Source of the DNA: Neoceratodus forsteri | Lineage: Eukaryota > Chordata > Ceratodontiformes > Ceratodontidae | Assembly (NCBI GenBank): GCA_016271365.2 | Contig: CM057451.1 | Coordinates: 363,713,501-363,777,500 of the forward strand | DNA: 64,000 nucleotides | Direction of reading: 5' to 3' | Part shown: in pieces, positions 11,950 to 23,479 of the stretch | How positions within the stretch are numbered: the stretch's first letter is position 1 | Layout: each line of letters begins with the position of its first letter | Translations under genes and position numbers: made by a program | The notes under the pieces: model-generated | Databases searched by the model: none | Told to the model about the DNA's origin: nothing | The model's input: only the letters and a program-made list of their open reading frames with translations

Positions 11950-13406
11950 AAGAGATATGGAGACGATGTGGTGGACATGGCAGGGAGGCAGGTGGAGGAA
12001 TGGGTGGGAAGATTGGAGGGCTAGGGATGACTGGGGTTGGGGGCACAGGGAGGCCGGAAGGGTAGTGATCTGCAAAGGCTGTGGAGCAGCACTGTTCCTG
12101 GGAACCTGGTTGAAGGTGGGGGGGTGTCCAGTGTGCAGGCTGCTCAGGCAGCTTACCCTGGAAATAGAGAGCTTGAAATGGGAACTGGGGGAAGAGGGCA
12201 GGTATGAGTGAGAGAGGAGAAGGAGAAGGGGAAAGGGGGCAGGGAGGGTTCCATCCCAGGATAGAACAGGCTACCACAGGCAAAATAGGGTGCTCAGCCA
12301 GGGAAGCCAGGGGGGCCAAGTCCTCAGGAAACAGGGAGCACAGAAAGGGGTAGTTGGCAGGTGGTAGGGAACAAGAGTACAGAGAAAGGAAGTAGGGAAG
12401 AGATTCAGGGAACATGGGGGCAAGGAAGGATTTCAGGGGAGGGCATGAGCAGGGGATTGGAGACAACAAACAGATATATGGTACTGGTTGATAAAACAGG
12501 GCAGTGGGATGGGAAAGGCCAAATAGAATAGGGGATAGGGGACCATGAGGGAAGGGGGAAACACAGGGGCAAGGAGAGAGGGAAGACTGTGGGATAGAAG
12601 CTGGTAGGGGTAGGGAAGCAGGTGGATTCAGCACAAACACACTAACTAAAGGGAAAAGGAGGCCAAAACATGTGGGGGGGGGGAGAGGGAGGCACAATGA
12701 TGGGGGTGGTGAGAGAAAATACAGTTAGTGGAGAGGGTAGTTGTGCAAGGCAAGGAGCACAGAAAGGACAGAGGAGGAAGGGAGCAGGTGGAGGTGCAAT
12801 CAGTGGGGAAGGGTATTAGACAAGAGGACACTGAGGAAAAAGGGCTCATAGGAGGGCAAACTATGGGGGAAGTCCAGGAGATGGGGAATCAAGTACTTGT
12901 ACTAGGGGATTCTATGCTCAGGGGGGGTGAGGTGGGGAGGTAAGGGAGCAATGAAGAGCCAAACCTGGGTGGAGTGTATGCCTGGTATGACAGTAGGGAG
13001 AGTAGGACAGTTCATTCAGAAATGTGTGAAGAAGGTGGGAGGAAACCCTCAAATCACAGTGCATCTAGGTACAAATGACCTAGAGGGTAGTACAGTGGAT
13101 GAAGTGCAGGAGAGGTTCAGGGAGGTGGGGAGTATCTGCAATTGGATGGGAAGTTCAGTGACATTCTCTGACGTACTCCCAGTACCTAGGGCAAGCACCA
13201 CCAGTAAGCTAAGAATACAGGAGTTTAATAGGTGGCTGAAGGGGTGGTATGAGGAAATGGGGTACGGGGTAGTAGGGGAATGGGGCGAGACATGGAATAA
13301 TAAGGGCCTTTATGCCAAGGATAGGCTGCATCTCAACATTGAGGGTACACGGACATTGAAACAGGGGCAGGAAAATTACATTAGAAACAAAATAGATTTA
13401 AACTGA
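11950..13406 (+). pseudogene. CR1-A ORF1: zinc finger plus SGNH-esterase domain
   Basis: The N-terminal part (about 12068-12199) has CKGCG followed by CPVC and then a leucine-rich helix (LLRQLTLEIESLKWELG), the nucleic-acid-binding region of CR1 ORF1. A basic, low-complexity linker follows. The C-terminal part (12885-13406) is an SGNH hydrolase: VLVLGDSML (serine block), VHLGTNDLEG, and AKDRLHLN (Asp and His block), so the catalytic residues remain. Stops break the linker and a frameshift lies near 12940. Family knowledge gives ORF1 a chaperone or membrane-association role in retrotransposition. Confidence 0.75.
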
Positions 13407-13427
13407 GGAGGGGAGACTGAGTCGGAC

Positions 13428-13610
13428 TTATGAACATATGAAGAAGCCAGCAGAAGAAGGCTATTTGGTCTATCTAGTCTGCTCGTATTGCAGTGTCCAC
13501 AGCTAGAGCTACTGTCCCTGCCCTCCTTCCCCACTCCTCCCATCCTCTCTATCCATGATCCTTACCTTCCCCGTATGCCTATCTCAGCCTCTCTTAAAGC
13601 TGCCCAAAGC
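13428..13610 (-). mobile_element. short CR1 3'-end fragment, reverse, inside CR1-A
   Basis: The plus strand has AACATATGAAGAAGCCAGCA followed by a pyrimidine-rich stretch. This parallels the reverse 3' end of CR1-C at 39690 (AACATATGAAATTGCCAGCA). It sits between ORF1 and ORF2 of CR1-A, so it looks like a small, 5'-truncated insertion of another CR1 copy. Exact limits are uncertain. Confidence 0.5.
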
Positions 13611-13964
13611 AGCAAGGACACCAAGGGTGAGTCACCTTCCAGGAGAGAGCAGAAGGCCTCAGCCCCCAGAGCAGTAGGAAAAGAATGAGGGGAAGTTACC
13701 AAGGTGGAAGTGCGGGGGGGGGGCAGGGTGAGGAGGAGCAGGACACAAGGTGGACTGTTGTGTCCTTGAATGCAAGGAGCTTGATAAACAAGGTGGCAGA
13801 GTTCCAAGCATTGATGGTGGAATGGGAGGTAGATATTGCAACCATTTCAGAAACCTGGGCCACCCAGTACCATGACTGGGATCTCATGATACCGGAATAC
13901 AAGGTGTACCACAGGGACTGGGAAAGGGGGGAAGAGAGGGGGAGGAGTGGCTATTTATATCCCT

Positions 13965-14095
13965 GTTCCCTGGCGTGTGTTGTAGTTACCATCCACCAGT
14001 CAACCCCAGATAGGTTGAAGTTTCCCACTATAACTGTACTCCCTTTGCCACTGACCTTCCTGATTTGCTCCCTCAGCTCCCTAGCCACCTTCTAG
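13965..14095 (-). other. inverted endonuclease segment inside CR1-A ORF2
   Basis: On the minus strand this codes for a CR1 endonuclease core: an ARELREQIRK-like helix then TVIVGNFNLSGVDW, matching the homologous block of CR1-C near 44940-44860. The plus-strand sequence on both sides is CR1 in forward orientation. This is a local inversion together with loss of the neighbouring endonuclease-RT linker. Confidence 0.7.
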
Positions 14096-15107
14096 CTTTG
14101 TTCAACGCCTCCTTGGAGATGGGGAATGTACACAGTGACTGAAGGATGGTTTATGTGATGCCCCTCCACAAGAGTGGACCCAAGGACAAACCAGGCAATT
14201 ACAAACTGGTGAGCCTGAATTCTATAGTGGGGAAGTTGATGGAGATCATTCTGAAGGAGAGGTTGATAATCTTTCTCGATAGTAATAGTCTACAGGATCA
14301 GAGACAGCATGGGTTTGTCTTGGGCACATCATGCCAGACCAACCTAATCGACTTCTTTGACTGGGTCACTAGGGTGATTGATGAAGGCCGCACTACAGAT
14401 TGCCTGTATCTGGACTTCAGCAAGGCTTTTGACTCTGTGCCACACAGGAGGTTACTGAGCAAGCTAAGGGACTTAGGGGTGGGAAAGAAACTGGTGTGGT
14501 GGGTTGAGAGCTGGCTGCAGGGCAGACAGCAGAGGATAGTTGTAAAGGGGAGAAATCCAGTCCAAGGCCAGTAACGAGTGGGGTACCACAGGGTTCAGTG
14601 CTGGGCCTTGTTTTGTTCAATGTCTTTATTGGAGACAGTGCAGAGTGGGTCAAGAGTAAGATCAGCCTGTTCACCGATGACACTATGATTTGTACAAAAG
14701 TGAACAGTGAGTAAGGGAGGCAGGCACCCAGGGAGGATCTACAGTAGCTCAACTTGAACACTGGTCAAAGGAGTGGCAGTTGGAGTTTAATGCTAAGAAG
14801 TGTAAGGTCATGCACCTCGGAGCCAGAAATCCCAGGACCAGCTACTGGCTGGGGGGAGTACAGGTAGCAGCTTCAGAGGAGGAAAAGGACCTGGAAGTAC
14901 TAGTCACAGGGGACATGAAGGTATCAGCACAGTGCAGGAGGGCAGCAGCAAGGGCAAATCAAATGCTTGGGTGCATTGCCAGAGGGATCAGTTCTAGAAA
15001 GGAGGCGGTCATCCTGCCCTTGTAAAGATCACTGGTGATGCTGCACTTGAAGTACTGTGTACAGTACTGGTGCCCATACCTCGTGAAGGATGTGACATTC
15101 CTGGAGG

Positions 15108-15601
15108 TACCCTGTCAAGTGAGCGCTACCAGAATAGCGCTGCACTATATGGCACTAGTCTGGTTAGCACTCACACGGACAGCAAGTGGGGTTTTACAGT
15201 CCTTGCTGTAAGCGCTCCCCTGGTCACTGTCTGTGGTCCTGTACAAGGACAAAGGCAGGAAGGAACAGGAGGCTGGCTGAGTTGCTCCCATGGTGTGGAG
15301 GGCTGGGGCATGGAATAGCTCAGGCAATGGAGATCAGGGTTCTAATCCTGATCTTCCAACTTCTGCTGCATTGGGACTTGTGTGAGTTTTTTTTTTTTTT
15401 TTTTTATTATTATTATTATTACAAGGGGCCATGGAAACACTATTCCACGGTCCCATAAATTTCTTTCCCATGGTCTTCTCCCTAGAGTGAGGTGTGTCGG
15501 GGTGGCGGGCAAAGCCCTCAGGGAAAAACAGCACCTTTTTTTACCTTGCACACCATACCGACACAATTCTTGTAGGTGCTTACTGGACCCAATGCCAATT
15601 A
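15108..15601. mobile_element. 494-bp insertion in CR1-A at a CTGGAGG site
   Basis: CTGGAGG occurs at 15101-15107 and again at 15602-15608, and the CR1 sequence is continuous across the two copies, so the block between is an insertion with a 7-bp target duplication. Inside lie a tRNA-like piece (ATAGCTCAGGCAATGGAG, then GGGTTCTAATCC, 15313-15350), a T-run followed by ATT repeats (15387-15420), and an unassigned second half. I cannot name the family. Confidence 0.55.
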
Positions 15602-15915
15602 CTGGAGGGGGTGCAGTGTAGGGCTAAAAAATGATTATGGGACTGGGGGAGTTGCCTTATGAGAAAAGACTGAGGGAAAAGGGGACACGACAGAGACCTT
15701 TAAGGACTTGAAAAGCCTAAACAAAGTCGGAGAGGGAGGATTGTTCCACTTAAAAAGGGGGGTAGGGTCACTAGGGAGCACAGTCTGAAGTTGGAAGCGA
15801 GAAGGTTCAGAAGGGAAATGAGAAGACACTACTTCACAGAAAGAGTGGTGGTGGGATGGGATGGAATGCACTACTGGAGGAGTTAATCGAACTGAGGACA
15901 GTGGATAGCTTTAAG

Positions 15916-17986
15916 TACAGTCTGCACGCCTGGTTACGAGGAGTGGCAAATTGCTAATCTGATGAAGGAGACATTCACAGAGACACAAAAGAAGGTTCTG
16001 CAGCATGGTTTGTCATTTATTCCAAGCAACAGACTGAGAATATTTGACATTACTGTGGATCTAGAACGTTTCGTCAGGAAAATCTACTTAAAAGATTTCT
16101 TCAGTAAAGCGGCACCAGACGAATCGGCAATGGGAGGATTTAACCTGCAGGATATATCAGTCAGAGGAGAACTGGATTGCAAAATTGATACATCATTATT
16201 AAATTTTTCTGGGACAAGTTCCATGTCTCTGGATTTAGAAACAAGTGTTAGTGATTGGGGACATGTTGACTGGGAGAACTTAGCACACCTTGAATCACAC
16301 GTTATAATGAATGTCACAATACTGACCAAGGTAGGTGCTTTAATGTTCATTTATATAATGTTAATAAGGATGAACTGTCTAAAATTAGAAAGGAATATTT
16401 TAGACCTAAATCTCAGTTTAAACCCATCACAAATAATCCATTTATACATGCTTTCAAAAGGACTGTTTACTAAAGTAGAAAAAAATTTGTGTAATGATGC
16501 AGACAGGAGAGTTTATAATTTAACAAGGGAGGAAAATGTGACTTTGAAAGAATTAGAGAACATGAAACATTTGTTTTTCAAGCCTTCAGACAAAGGGGGT
16601 AATTTGGTTATCATGACAACTGATTACTTTAGGAATAAAGTATTAGAACTGCTTCAGGATAAGGAAAGTTACATACCCCAGGAGTCTGACCCTGGCCCCC
16701 AGTACAATCAGGAATTGTCTCACTTGATTGATCTTGCCTAACATTATAATGAAATCATGGAGAGAGAATTTAAATTTCTATTACCAGATTTCCTTATCAC
16801 TCCTGTAATTTACATCTACGCCCAATTGTCTCTGGAATGAATTCAAGTACAGATAACGTTTGTCATTTCATTGATTTTTTTCTCCAGCGAAGTGTATTAT
16901 GTCTTGATTCTCATATTAGAGATACAATGGATGTTTTAAATAAATTTAAAAACTTTGTCTGGCAGCCAGATTATTGCAGACTAATCATTGATGTGCAATC
17001 CTTTTACACCGCTATCAGGCATAAGGATGGGATTGAGGCTTGCATGCACTTTCTCAGTTTGGACCCCTTAAAATGAGATGCCCGTGAACCTTATTTATAA
17101 TGGGCTTCAATTTGCACTTAGCCACAACTATTTTAACTTCAATGGTCAATTTTACAAGCAGATTTGTAGCACTGCAATAGGGGCCTCTATGGCACCCTCA
17201 TTTGCAAATTTGTTCTTAGGTAAATGGGAACAGGATTACATCTATAACATTATGGTGAATCCATACCACAGCAAAGTGGTGGTGTGGTGCCGTTTTACAG
17301 ATGATATTCTTTGTGTGTGGGATGGGACAGACTCAGAGGCACAGTCTCTCTTAGATATGATCAATACTTTGAATTTAAAATTTACAGGTACTATGGATCC
17401 ACAGAGCATTGATTTTTTGGACATCACGTTTTCATCTTCACACACTAACACTATTGTGACTACAAAGGGGTACAGAAAAACAATAGCCATGAACAATTAT
17501 TTGTGGGCCAGCAGCAACCATCCTGAAAAATTAAAGGAATCAATTCCATTTAGCCAGTTTTTGCATCTTTGACACAATTGTCCACAAATTGAGGAATTCA
17601 GATCCCAAGCCAAAGTTCTTAGAGAAATGTTCTTACAGAGAGGCTATGATGTTCAGTGCTTGGATGAGGCATATTTGAAAGCAAAAACTATAGACTGGGA
17701 TGAGTTACTTATACTGAAGTAAAAAAAGTAACCAATGAGATGATTTGTTCCAGTACAGAGTATAATCATGTTGCAGGTCTTGCTGAATGACTAGACATTG
17801 GCCAGTGCTATCGGCCCTAAACCATTGGTGACATACCGAAAAAGCAGGCGTCTGAGAGATAGACTGGTAAACAGTGACTTTTTTGTTGCTAATCAAATTC
17901 GTACTTGACTGCCTGTTAAACCAAATGGCATGCACTGCTGTAGCAACTGCAATATTTGCAGATATTGCCAACAGGGAAAAGTATTT
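15916..17986 (+). pseudogene. PLE reverse transcriptase remnant
   Basis: The N-terminal part has NLMKETFTETQKKVLQHGLS, then FFKPSDKGGNLVIM near 16571, the fingers region typical of PLE RTs. A second block (16837-17076) reads VCHFIDFFLQ and LIIDVQSFYTAI, the first catalytic aspartate motif. The third (17078-17572) has STAIGASMAPSFANLFLGKW and RFTDDILCVW, the second aspartate motif, then SIDFLDITF and a HPEKLKESIP segment. After 17814 comes KPLVTYRKSRRLRDRLV and a cysteine cluster (CCSNCNICRYC) linking RT to endonuclease. Stops near 16739, 17074 and 17570 interrupt it. The protein would copy RNA at a cut target; this copy is dead. Confidence 0.85.
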
Positions 17987-18105
17987 CTGAAGTCCAGCAC
18001 TCTTGTACCAGATTCCACTCCTTCCTTGCCCATATCCAATGTGAGCCATACTGAGTGGTGGTCACTCCCTGACAGCGGTTCATCCACCATAAGTTCTCTC
18101 ACAAA
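17987..18105 (-). other. inverted CR1 endonuclease fragment at the CR1-B 5' end
   Basis: The minus strand codes for EPLSGSDHHSVWLTLDMGKE, matching the endonuclease C-terminal block of CR1-C (DPLAGSNHRTVWFSLNLGKE). It adjoins the AGTATTT target site directly. It is followed near 18124 by one copy of the foldback motif described at 48385-53880. It may be an earlier insertion or a rearranged 5' end. Confidence 0.65.
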
Positions 18106-18743
18106 ATGACAGTGTCACAGTTCATGAGGTAGGCCCCCAAAAACCCTATGTTGAAACTTTGGTGAAAAAATTCCAAAAATGTTCACTTGGAGCTTAAGCA
18201 ACAGGTTGGTAGAAAAGAGGCCAGGAGTTATATTTTGTTTTAAACTGAAATATTTGAATAGTTTGTTAGTGAAATTAGTTCTATGTGTTAAAAATTATTA
18301 CCTTGAATTTGAACTGATACTTGGGCTGTGATATTGTAGGTTTGGGGATAGATGTTTGGCAGGGAAAATTAGAAGGTAATTTAAATGTGTTTGCCTGGTG
18401 TTTGGTAAGAGCCTCCCACCCACCCTGTTTTGTGGCAACACTTAAATACTGAAAAGCCACTGGGGTTGGGATTGAAGAGGGCTGAGTATTTCTTTAGACT
18501 GAAATTTTGGAGCAACAGGAGTTGGTGGCCTGTGACATCATACGGTACCTGAGTCTGCTTACACACACTGTTAGTGGGACTGAACACACACTGGACTGTA
18601 TGTGTTTGTGAGACTTAGGAACTTTGTTGGTGGGGTTGAAATTGGGTTTGTGAAGCAACTACAGTCAGGATAGAGAGAAACTGTACTCCAGGGAAAGGGA
18701 CTGAGAAAAGGGGTGCTATTATAAACAGAGGGGGATAATCAGG

Positions 18744-20340
18744 GTGGCCATCATTCCACCATGGCAGGCATCTTCGGAAGGGGTTGTAGGCTGCACAGGC
18801 TGTGGGATGGATACATCCAAATTGGGCCTGAGAGAGGAGGCTGCCACTCCAGACAGCTATCTTGCATTAGGAGTGGCATATAGCCATGAGCAAGCTGTGG
18901 GAGCTGGGGGTGTCCAAGGACAGGGTGTGGATAAGGGCAGCAGAAGGGTGGGGCTGAGGGAGGCTGGGGCAACGCCTGAAATTACAGGACATTATGCTAC
19001 AGCAAGCAGAAGGGGGATATTAGGACAGAGGACCTTAGATAGGGAAGTTGATGCTAAGGGAAAGCGACAGGGTGAAAATTTGAATTCAAGGAGACTGGAG
19101 GGAAAGTCAGGAGGGGCTGTTGTCTGAAGCCTAAAACAGCAGACTGTGGGAAGGAGCTCCTAAGGTGAACAGTGCAAGAGAGGAAGAAGAGGTCAGTTTA
19201 GAGATGCAGTCAGGGGAAACTCGGGTTACTTGATGGAGGCTGACATAGAGTGTCACAATAAATTTGAGATACTAAGCATCCTAGAGGGGGAGGAAGGGTT
19301 GGTGGAAAGGAAACTTATACAGAGGCCGGGGAGGGTCAGATACCCATAGGCATCACAGAACAGCTATGGAAAGGATAGACATAGTCCCAGAGGGAGAAGG
19401 GAAACATATATGTTAAGCAAATGGGGAGATGCAACATATTCCAGACATGAGGGAGGAGAGCATGATTGGAGAGGAACTGGGAGACAAGGAGGTGGGAGAG
19501 GAGCCCCTTCAGCAGGAAGGTCAGTACCAAGGATGGGGCCTAGCTAAAGGGACCCACAGAGAGCCTCTGGAGACAGGGTACTATTACAAGGGGGGATGAG
19601 GGTGCGGGGAAGGAAACCATCTAGGGCCAGGATAAATGGTTCTAGATAAGAGAGGGTTAAAAGGGGACACCTATTCAGAGGGGGTTTGAGTTAAGGGCAA
19701 AATAGCAAGGAGGCAGAAAGGGAGGGTGACAAGGGGTCTCTAATAAGGCAGGAAGACTCCATGAAATTGTGATCATGAATAAAGTGGGAGAGGGGGCTGA
19801 GAGGGCATAGTGGAGGTAACCATAAGGATGATGGCGGTGTTAAGGTTCTGTTACTGGGAGACTCGATGATTAAGGGTATCCATTGGGAGGGACAGGGGAT
19901 GGATGCCATAGCCAGGTGAAGGTAGTGAGTATCTCTGGGCTGACAGTGCACAGAGCAAAGTTCATGGTGTATGAAATGGTTAGGATTGTGAGGAAACCGA
20001 TTTCTGGTGCATTTGGGAACTAATGATCTAGAGGAAATAGCATTATGGAAATCCAAGCAAGGTTCCAAGAACTTGCCAGAGTCTGTCGGGATAATGGATG
20101 CAACATTTCCTTTTCGGAGATATTGCCAGTACCAAAGGCCTCAGTGGAGAAAAAATGAAGCTACAGAGGTTAATGAATGGCTCAGGAAGTGGGGTGAAGA
20201 GAATGGGTTGGGGTGTGTTAGGGAACTGAATGGAGTTTGGGAGGATAAGGACTATATGCCAAGGACAGGTTTCATCTTGCCCCATTAGGGAAGAAGTCCT
20301 TAAACGGGGATGGCTGACTACATACAAGAAAGGTGGGGTT
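18744..20340 (+). pseudogene. CR1-B ORF1 remnant with SGNH-esterase blocks
   Basis: The start is a guess: an open frame at 18744-19127 has CTGCGMD, perhaps part of the ORF1 zinc finger. The C-terminal esterase region is clearer: LLLGDSMIKG near 19852 and HLGTNDLEE near 20008. The region where the Asp-His block should be (about 20265) reads RTGFILPH, so the DxxH pair is lost. Frameshifts follow GTND. Confidence 0.6.
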
Positions 20341-20509
20341 TAAACTTGTAAGGGGGAGGATAGGGAGGGGCTGACGAAGCCCTCCCCTCAGATGAGGGAG
20401 TAGCCTCAAGCCCAAGGGGAGGGAAACAGACTGGAGGTGGAGGTTTCAGGAGGAGCAGGGGAGGATGGAAGTATAAGGAATCTGGGTGGGGTTCGACAAA
20501 AGGATCAGG

Positions 20510-23320
20510 GATAAGGGTGGGGTTAGTGTTAGTAAATGCCAGGAGTTTGGGAAACAAGTTGCCAGAGTTCCAGGCCATGCTGTCTGATGGAGGGTGGATG
20601 TGGCGCAGTCACGGAAACGGGCCAACAAAACCATGACTGGGACCTAAATGTCGGGGTACACTATGCTTAGGAAGGATAGAAAGGAGGGCAGAGGGGTGGA
20701 GTGGCTATGTTCATTAGAGATGACATAGAAATTGCTATGGTAGAAGAGGCAGAGGGAACGTGGAGGCCTTATGGGTCACCCTACGATCCCAGCAGGAGAT
20801 AAGGTCAAGCTGGGTGTATATAGGCCCCCGGGATGAGTGATGTTCTAGAGATGGTTTGCTGGACAACATCATTGCCCAGTGTGGTCCAAAAGGGAAGGAG
20901 TGGTGTTGATGGGGACCTTAATATGCCAGGTACTAACTGGGGAACCATGTCCTCTAGGTGGCCAAGGAGCAGAGGCTGCTGGATGGCTTCCAGGATGTGT
21001 TCTTAACACAGCATGTGATGGAGCCCACAAGGGAGGGCATGTCCTGATGTGGTTCTGCAGATGGGGATCTGGTAAGGACATGGTTGTACAGGACCCCTGG
21101 CTGGGAGTGACCACAATACTGTCTGGTTTCAAATAAGCATTGGGGAGTGGGGGTGAGATCTAGGACACTGGCAGTGGACTTCAGGGGCAGACTTATGGGC
21201 ATGGGAAATATTCTCAAGGATCACTTGAAGGGATTACCTCAACAACAAGTGTGGAAAGGAGATGGGAGGTCATAAAACGGGGACTTCATGAGGCAGTCAG
21301 GATCTGCGCTAAGTTGAAACGTAAGGGAGCAAGGTCACATAAACCATGCTGGTGGTCCAGTGAGGTCCAGGTAGCAGTCAGAGAAAAGAAGGCGGCTTAC
21401 AAAAAATATAAAACAACAAGAGGATAGGGATAAGGAAATGTACCAGCTTGCATCTAGAAAAGTCACCCGTATGGTGAGGGGAGCAAAGTCCAGTAAAGAG
21501 CATCGGCTGGCACAGGGGACATGGAGGGAAAGGGTTCTTCCGTACATTGGGGGCTGGAGAAAACTAAGGGCCATCTCAGCAGATTGAGATCAGAAGGAGT
21601 GGTGGTGGAGAGGCAAGGGACCAGGCAGAGGTATTTAACGAGTACTTTGCCTCTGTGTTCACTAGGAGGGGATGGATATCTACAAAGCAAGGCACAAGGG
21701 ATGGAAGCGGCAGGGAGGGATCAGGGGAGCAGCAGAAATGGAGCAAAGGGAGGGAAAGGTACCTTAGGGTGTCGATCTGGATAAGGATAAAAAGACCAGT
21801 AAGGTGGAGGGGACGGATGATGCCATCCCACCAAAGGGTGTGGTTTGCCCTCAAGGCCCTAAAGAAAGACAAATCTCTGGGCGGATGGCATTCATCCGAG
21901 GTACTATGGGAATTGGCGGACATACTGGCTGCACCCTGGCGGAGCTTTTCAACAGGTCACTTGAGACGGGAGGGTACCTAAGGATTGGCGAGGAGGCACA
22001 TGTGTTACCAATCCATAAAGGGGGTCGGAAAGGTACCAGGAAACTATAGACCCATCAGTTTAACCTCGGTGGTGGGAAAATTAATGGAGAGCATACTAAA
22101 GGAACGATTGGGGTTTACTTGGAGGAGGTGGGAGGTCTGGATAGTCGGCAGCATGGGTTTGTGCCAGGTAGATCATGTCAAACCAACCTTGTAGAGTTCT
22201 ATGAATGGGTAACATCAGAACTGGATAGGGGTAAGCCTGTGGATGTATTATTCTTGGACTTCAGCAAGGCGTTTGACTCTGTCCCCCACAATGGTCTGGT
22301 GGAGAAACTGATGGGGTTAGGAGTAGGCCCTTTGATGGTCAGATGGATTGAAAACTGGATAGCTGGACCACTCAGAGAGTAGTGGTCTGTGGGGAGCTCT
22401 CGAACCCTACAGAGGTTGGTAGTGGGGTACCACAGGGCTCGGTCCTGGGTCCAATCCTGTTTAATGCATACATATCAGACATCAGGATGGTATAGGGTGG
22501 AAATGAGTCTCTTATGGATGACTCAAGATGGGAGCAGTAGTTGAGGGAGAAGAGGGAGGTTGGCCCTGCAAGGGACCTGGACACCCTGGAAAGCTGGGCT
22601 CACACATGGAAATTAAATTTCAATATCACCAAGTGCAAGGTGTTGCATCTTGGTCGGGAAACCCTAAACACAGGTACACCCTGGGAGGGAGGTGCTGGAA
22701 GCCTCAACAGGGGAAAAGACCTAGGGGTCATGGTGGATACATGTATGAATAACACTGAGCAGTGCAGGAGAGCAGCTAGCAAGGCAAACAGGATGTTGGG
22801 ATGCATCGCGAGAGGGGATCACCTCTAGAGCAAGGAAGTGAGATTCTGCCACTGTACAATGGACTGGTTAGACCACACCTTGAGTACTGTGTGCTGTACT
22901 GGAGACCACACTTGAAGAGGGACATACAGCTCCTGGAGAGGGCACAGAGGAGGGCAACAAAGATGATAATGAGGGGCTAGGGATTTGACTTCACGAGACA
23001 GACTTGAGGAGCTCTGCCTGTTTTCATTGGAGGAGAGGAGAGACAGGGGACATGATTGAGGTCCTCAAGTCACCTCAAGGGAATAAATAGGGTAAACATG
23101 GAGGGGATCTTTAGACTAAAGCAGGGAGGCATCACCAGAGGGCATGGTTTGAAGTTGGAAGGTGGAAGGGTGAGGGGGGAAAAGAGGAGGAGGTTTTTCA
23201 CTGAGAGGGTGGTGGACCCTTGGAATGCTCTGCCTGGTGAGCTGGTTCAGAGATCCACAGTGGAGAGCTTTAAGAAAGGGTGGGACAGACACAGAAAGTG
23301 GATGTATCAGATGATGGCCT
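20510..23320 (+). pseudogene. CR1-B ORF2: endonuclease and RT remnant
   Basis: The endonuclease starts VLVNARSLGNKLPEFQAM near 20525, with GDLNMPGTNW near 20913 and GPLAGSDHNTVWF near 21093. RT motifs are PGNYRPISLTSVVGKLME (22042), QHGFVPGRSCQTN (22150), LFLDFSKAFDSVPH (22250) and GVPQGSVLGPILFN (22424). The FADD box near 22510 is decayed (SLMDDS). The C-terminal half has [26 protein letters not shown] and RRRFFTERVVDPWNALPGEL. Many stops and frameshifts are present. It shares layout with CR1-A and CR1-C but differs enough to be another subfamily. Confidence 0.83.
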
Positions 23321-23439
23321 GTCCCGGGGGGGTGGGGATGGATGATAGGGGTTTCTGGAGCACAAGGGATGGGAGGGTCTCGGCACCCAACTAAGGATTT
23401 AGGTTCGAGCAGACTTGATAGACCATAAGGCCTAATCTG

Positions 23440-23472
23440 CTGGCAAATAGTATGTTAGTATGTTAGTATGTT
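23440..23472 (+). repeat. octamer microsatellite at the CR1-B 3' end
   Basis: Three to four repeats of TATGTTAG end the element just before the target duplication. CR1 elements characteristically finish in a short octamer repeat, which supports both the family call and the 3' boundary. Confidence 0.75.
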
Positions 23473-23479
23473 AGTATTT

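Larger units (their letters stand above)
11150..15903 (+). mobile_element. CR1-A, 5' portion of the outermost CR1 LINE
   Basis: A near-complete CR1: tandem 5' UTR units, ORF1 with zinc-finger and SGNH-esterase regions, and ORF2 with endonuclease and RT remnants. It breaks at 15904-15915 (GATAGCTTTAAG), where a PLE is inserted, and resumes after the same 12 bases at 33372-33383. It also carries a 494-bp insert (15108-15601) and a reverse CR1 fragment (13428-13610). After removing insertions the element is about 4.2 kb, near the usual CR1 length. Confidence 0.82.
13685..15915 (+). pseudogene. CR1-A ORF2: endonuclease/RT remnant
   Basis: The apurinic endonuclease start is clear (VVSLNARSL, then ATISETWA, 13757-13860). 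Around 13965-14095 the central endonuclease sequence is inverted, and the segment between endonuclease and RT is missing. RT follows from 14146: QHGFVLGTSCQTN, LDFSKAFDSVPH, SGVPQGSVLG near 14585 and FTDDT near 14674 in place of the usual FADD, so the catalytic box carries an Ala-to-Thr change. The C-terminal part (KKCKVMHLG, QCRRAAARANQMLGCIA) ends near 15100, is split by an insert, and resumes at 15609 with RRFRREMRRHYFTERVV. Several stops and frameshifts make it inactive. Confidence 0.85.
17987..23472 (+). mobile_element. CR1-B, a CR1 LINE inserted in the PLE
   Basis: AGTATTT at 17980-17986 and 23473-23479 bounds the block. Joining the PLE across it keeps the reading frame from the cysteine cluster into the endonuclease, so the excision boundary is well supported. 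The insert has an inverted CR1 piece at its start (17987-18105), a probable 5' UTR (18110-18740), ORF1, ORF2 and an octamer-repeat 3' tail. At 5.5 kb it is a nearly full-length CR1. Confidence 0.8.

Noticed and set aside
11948..12697. A 249-codon open frame on the minus strand, rich in proline, serine and leucine
   Set aside because: It is the complement of the purine-rich CR1-A ORF1 linker. The product is low-complexity and the plus strand carries recognisable CR1 domains on both sides.
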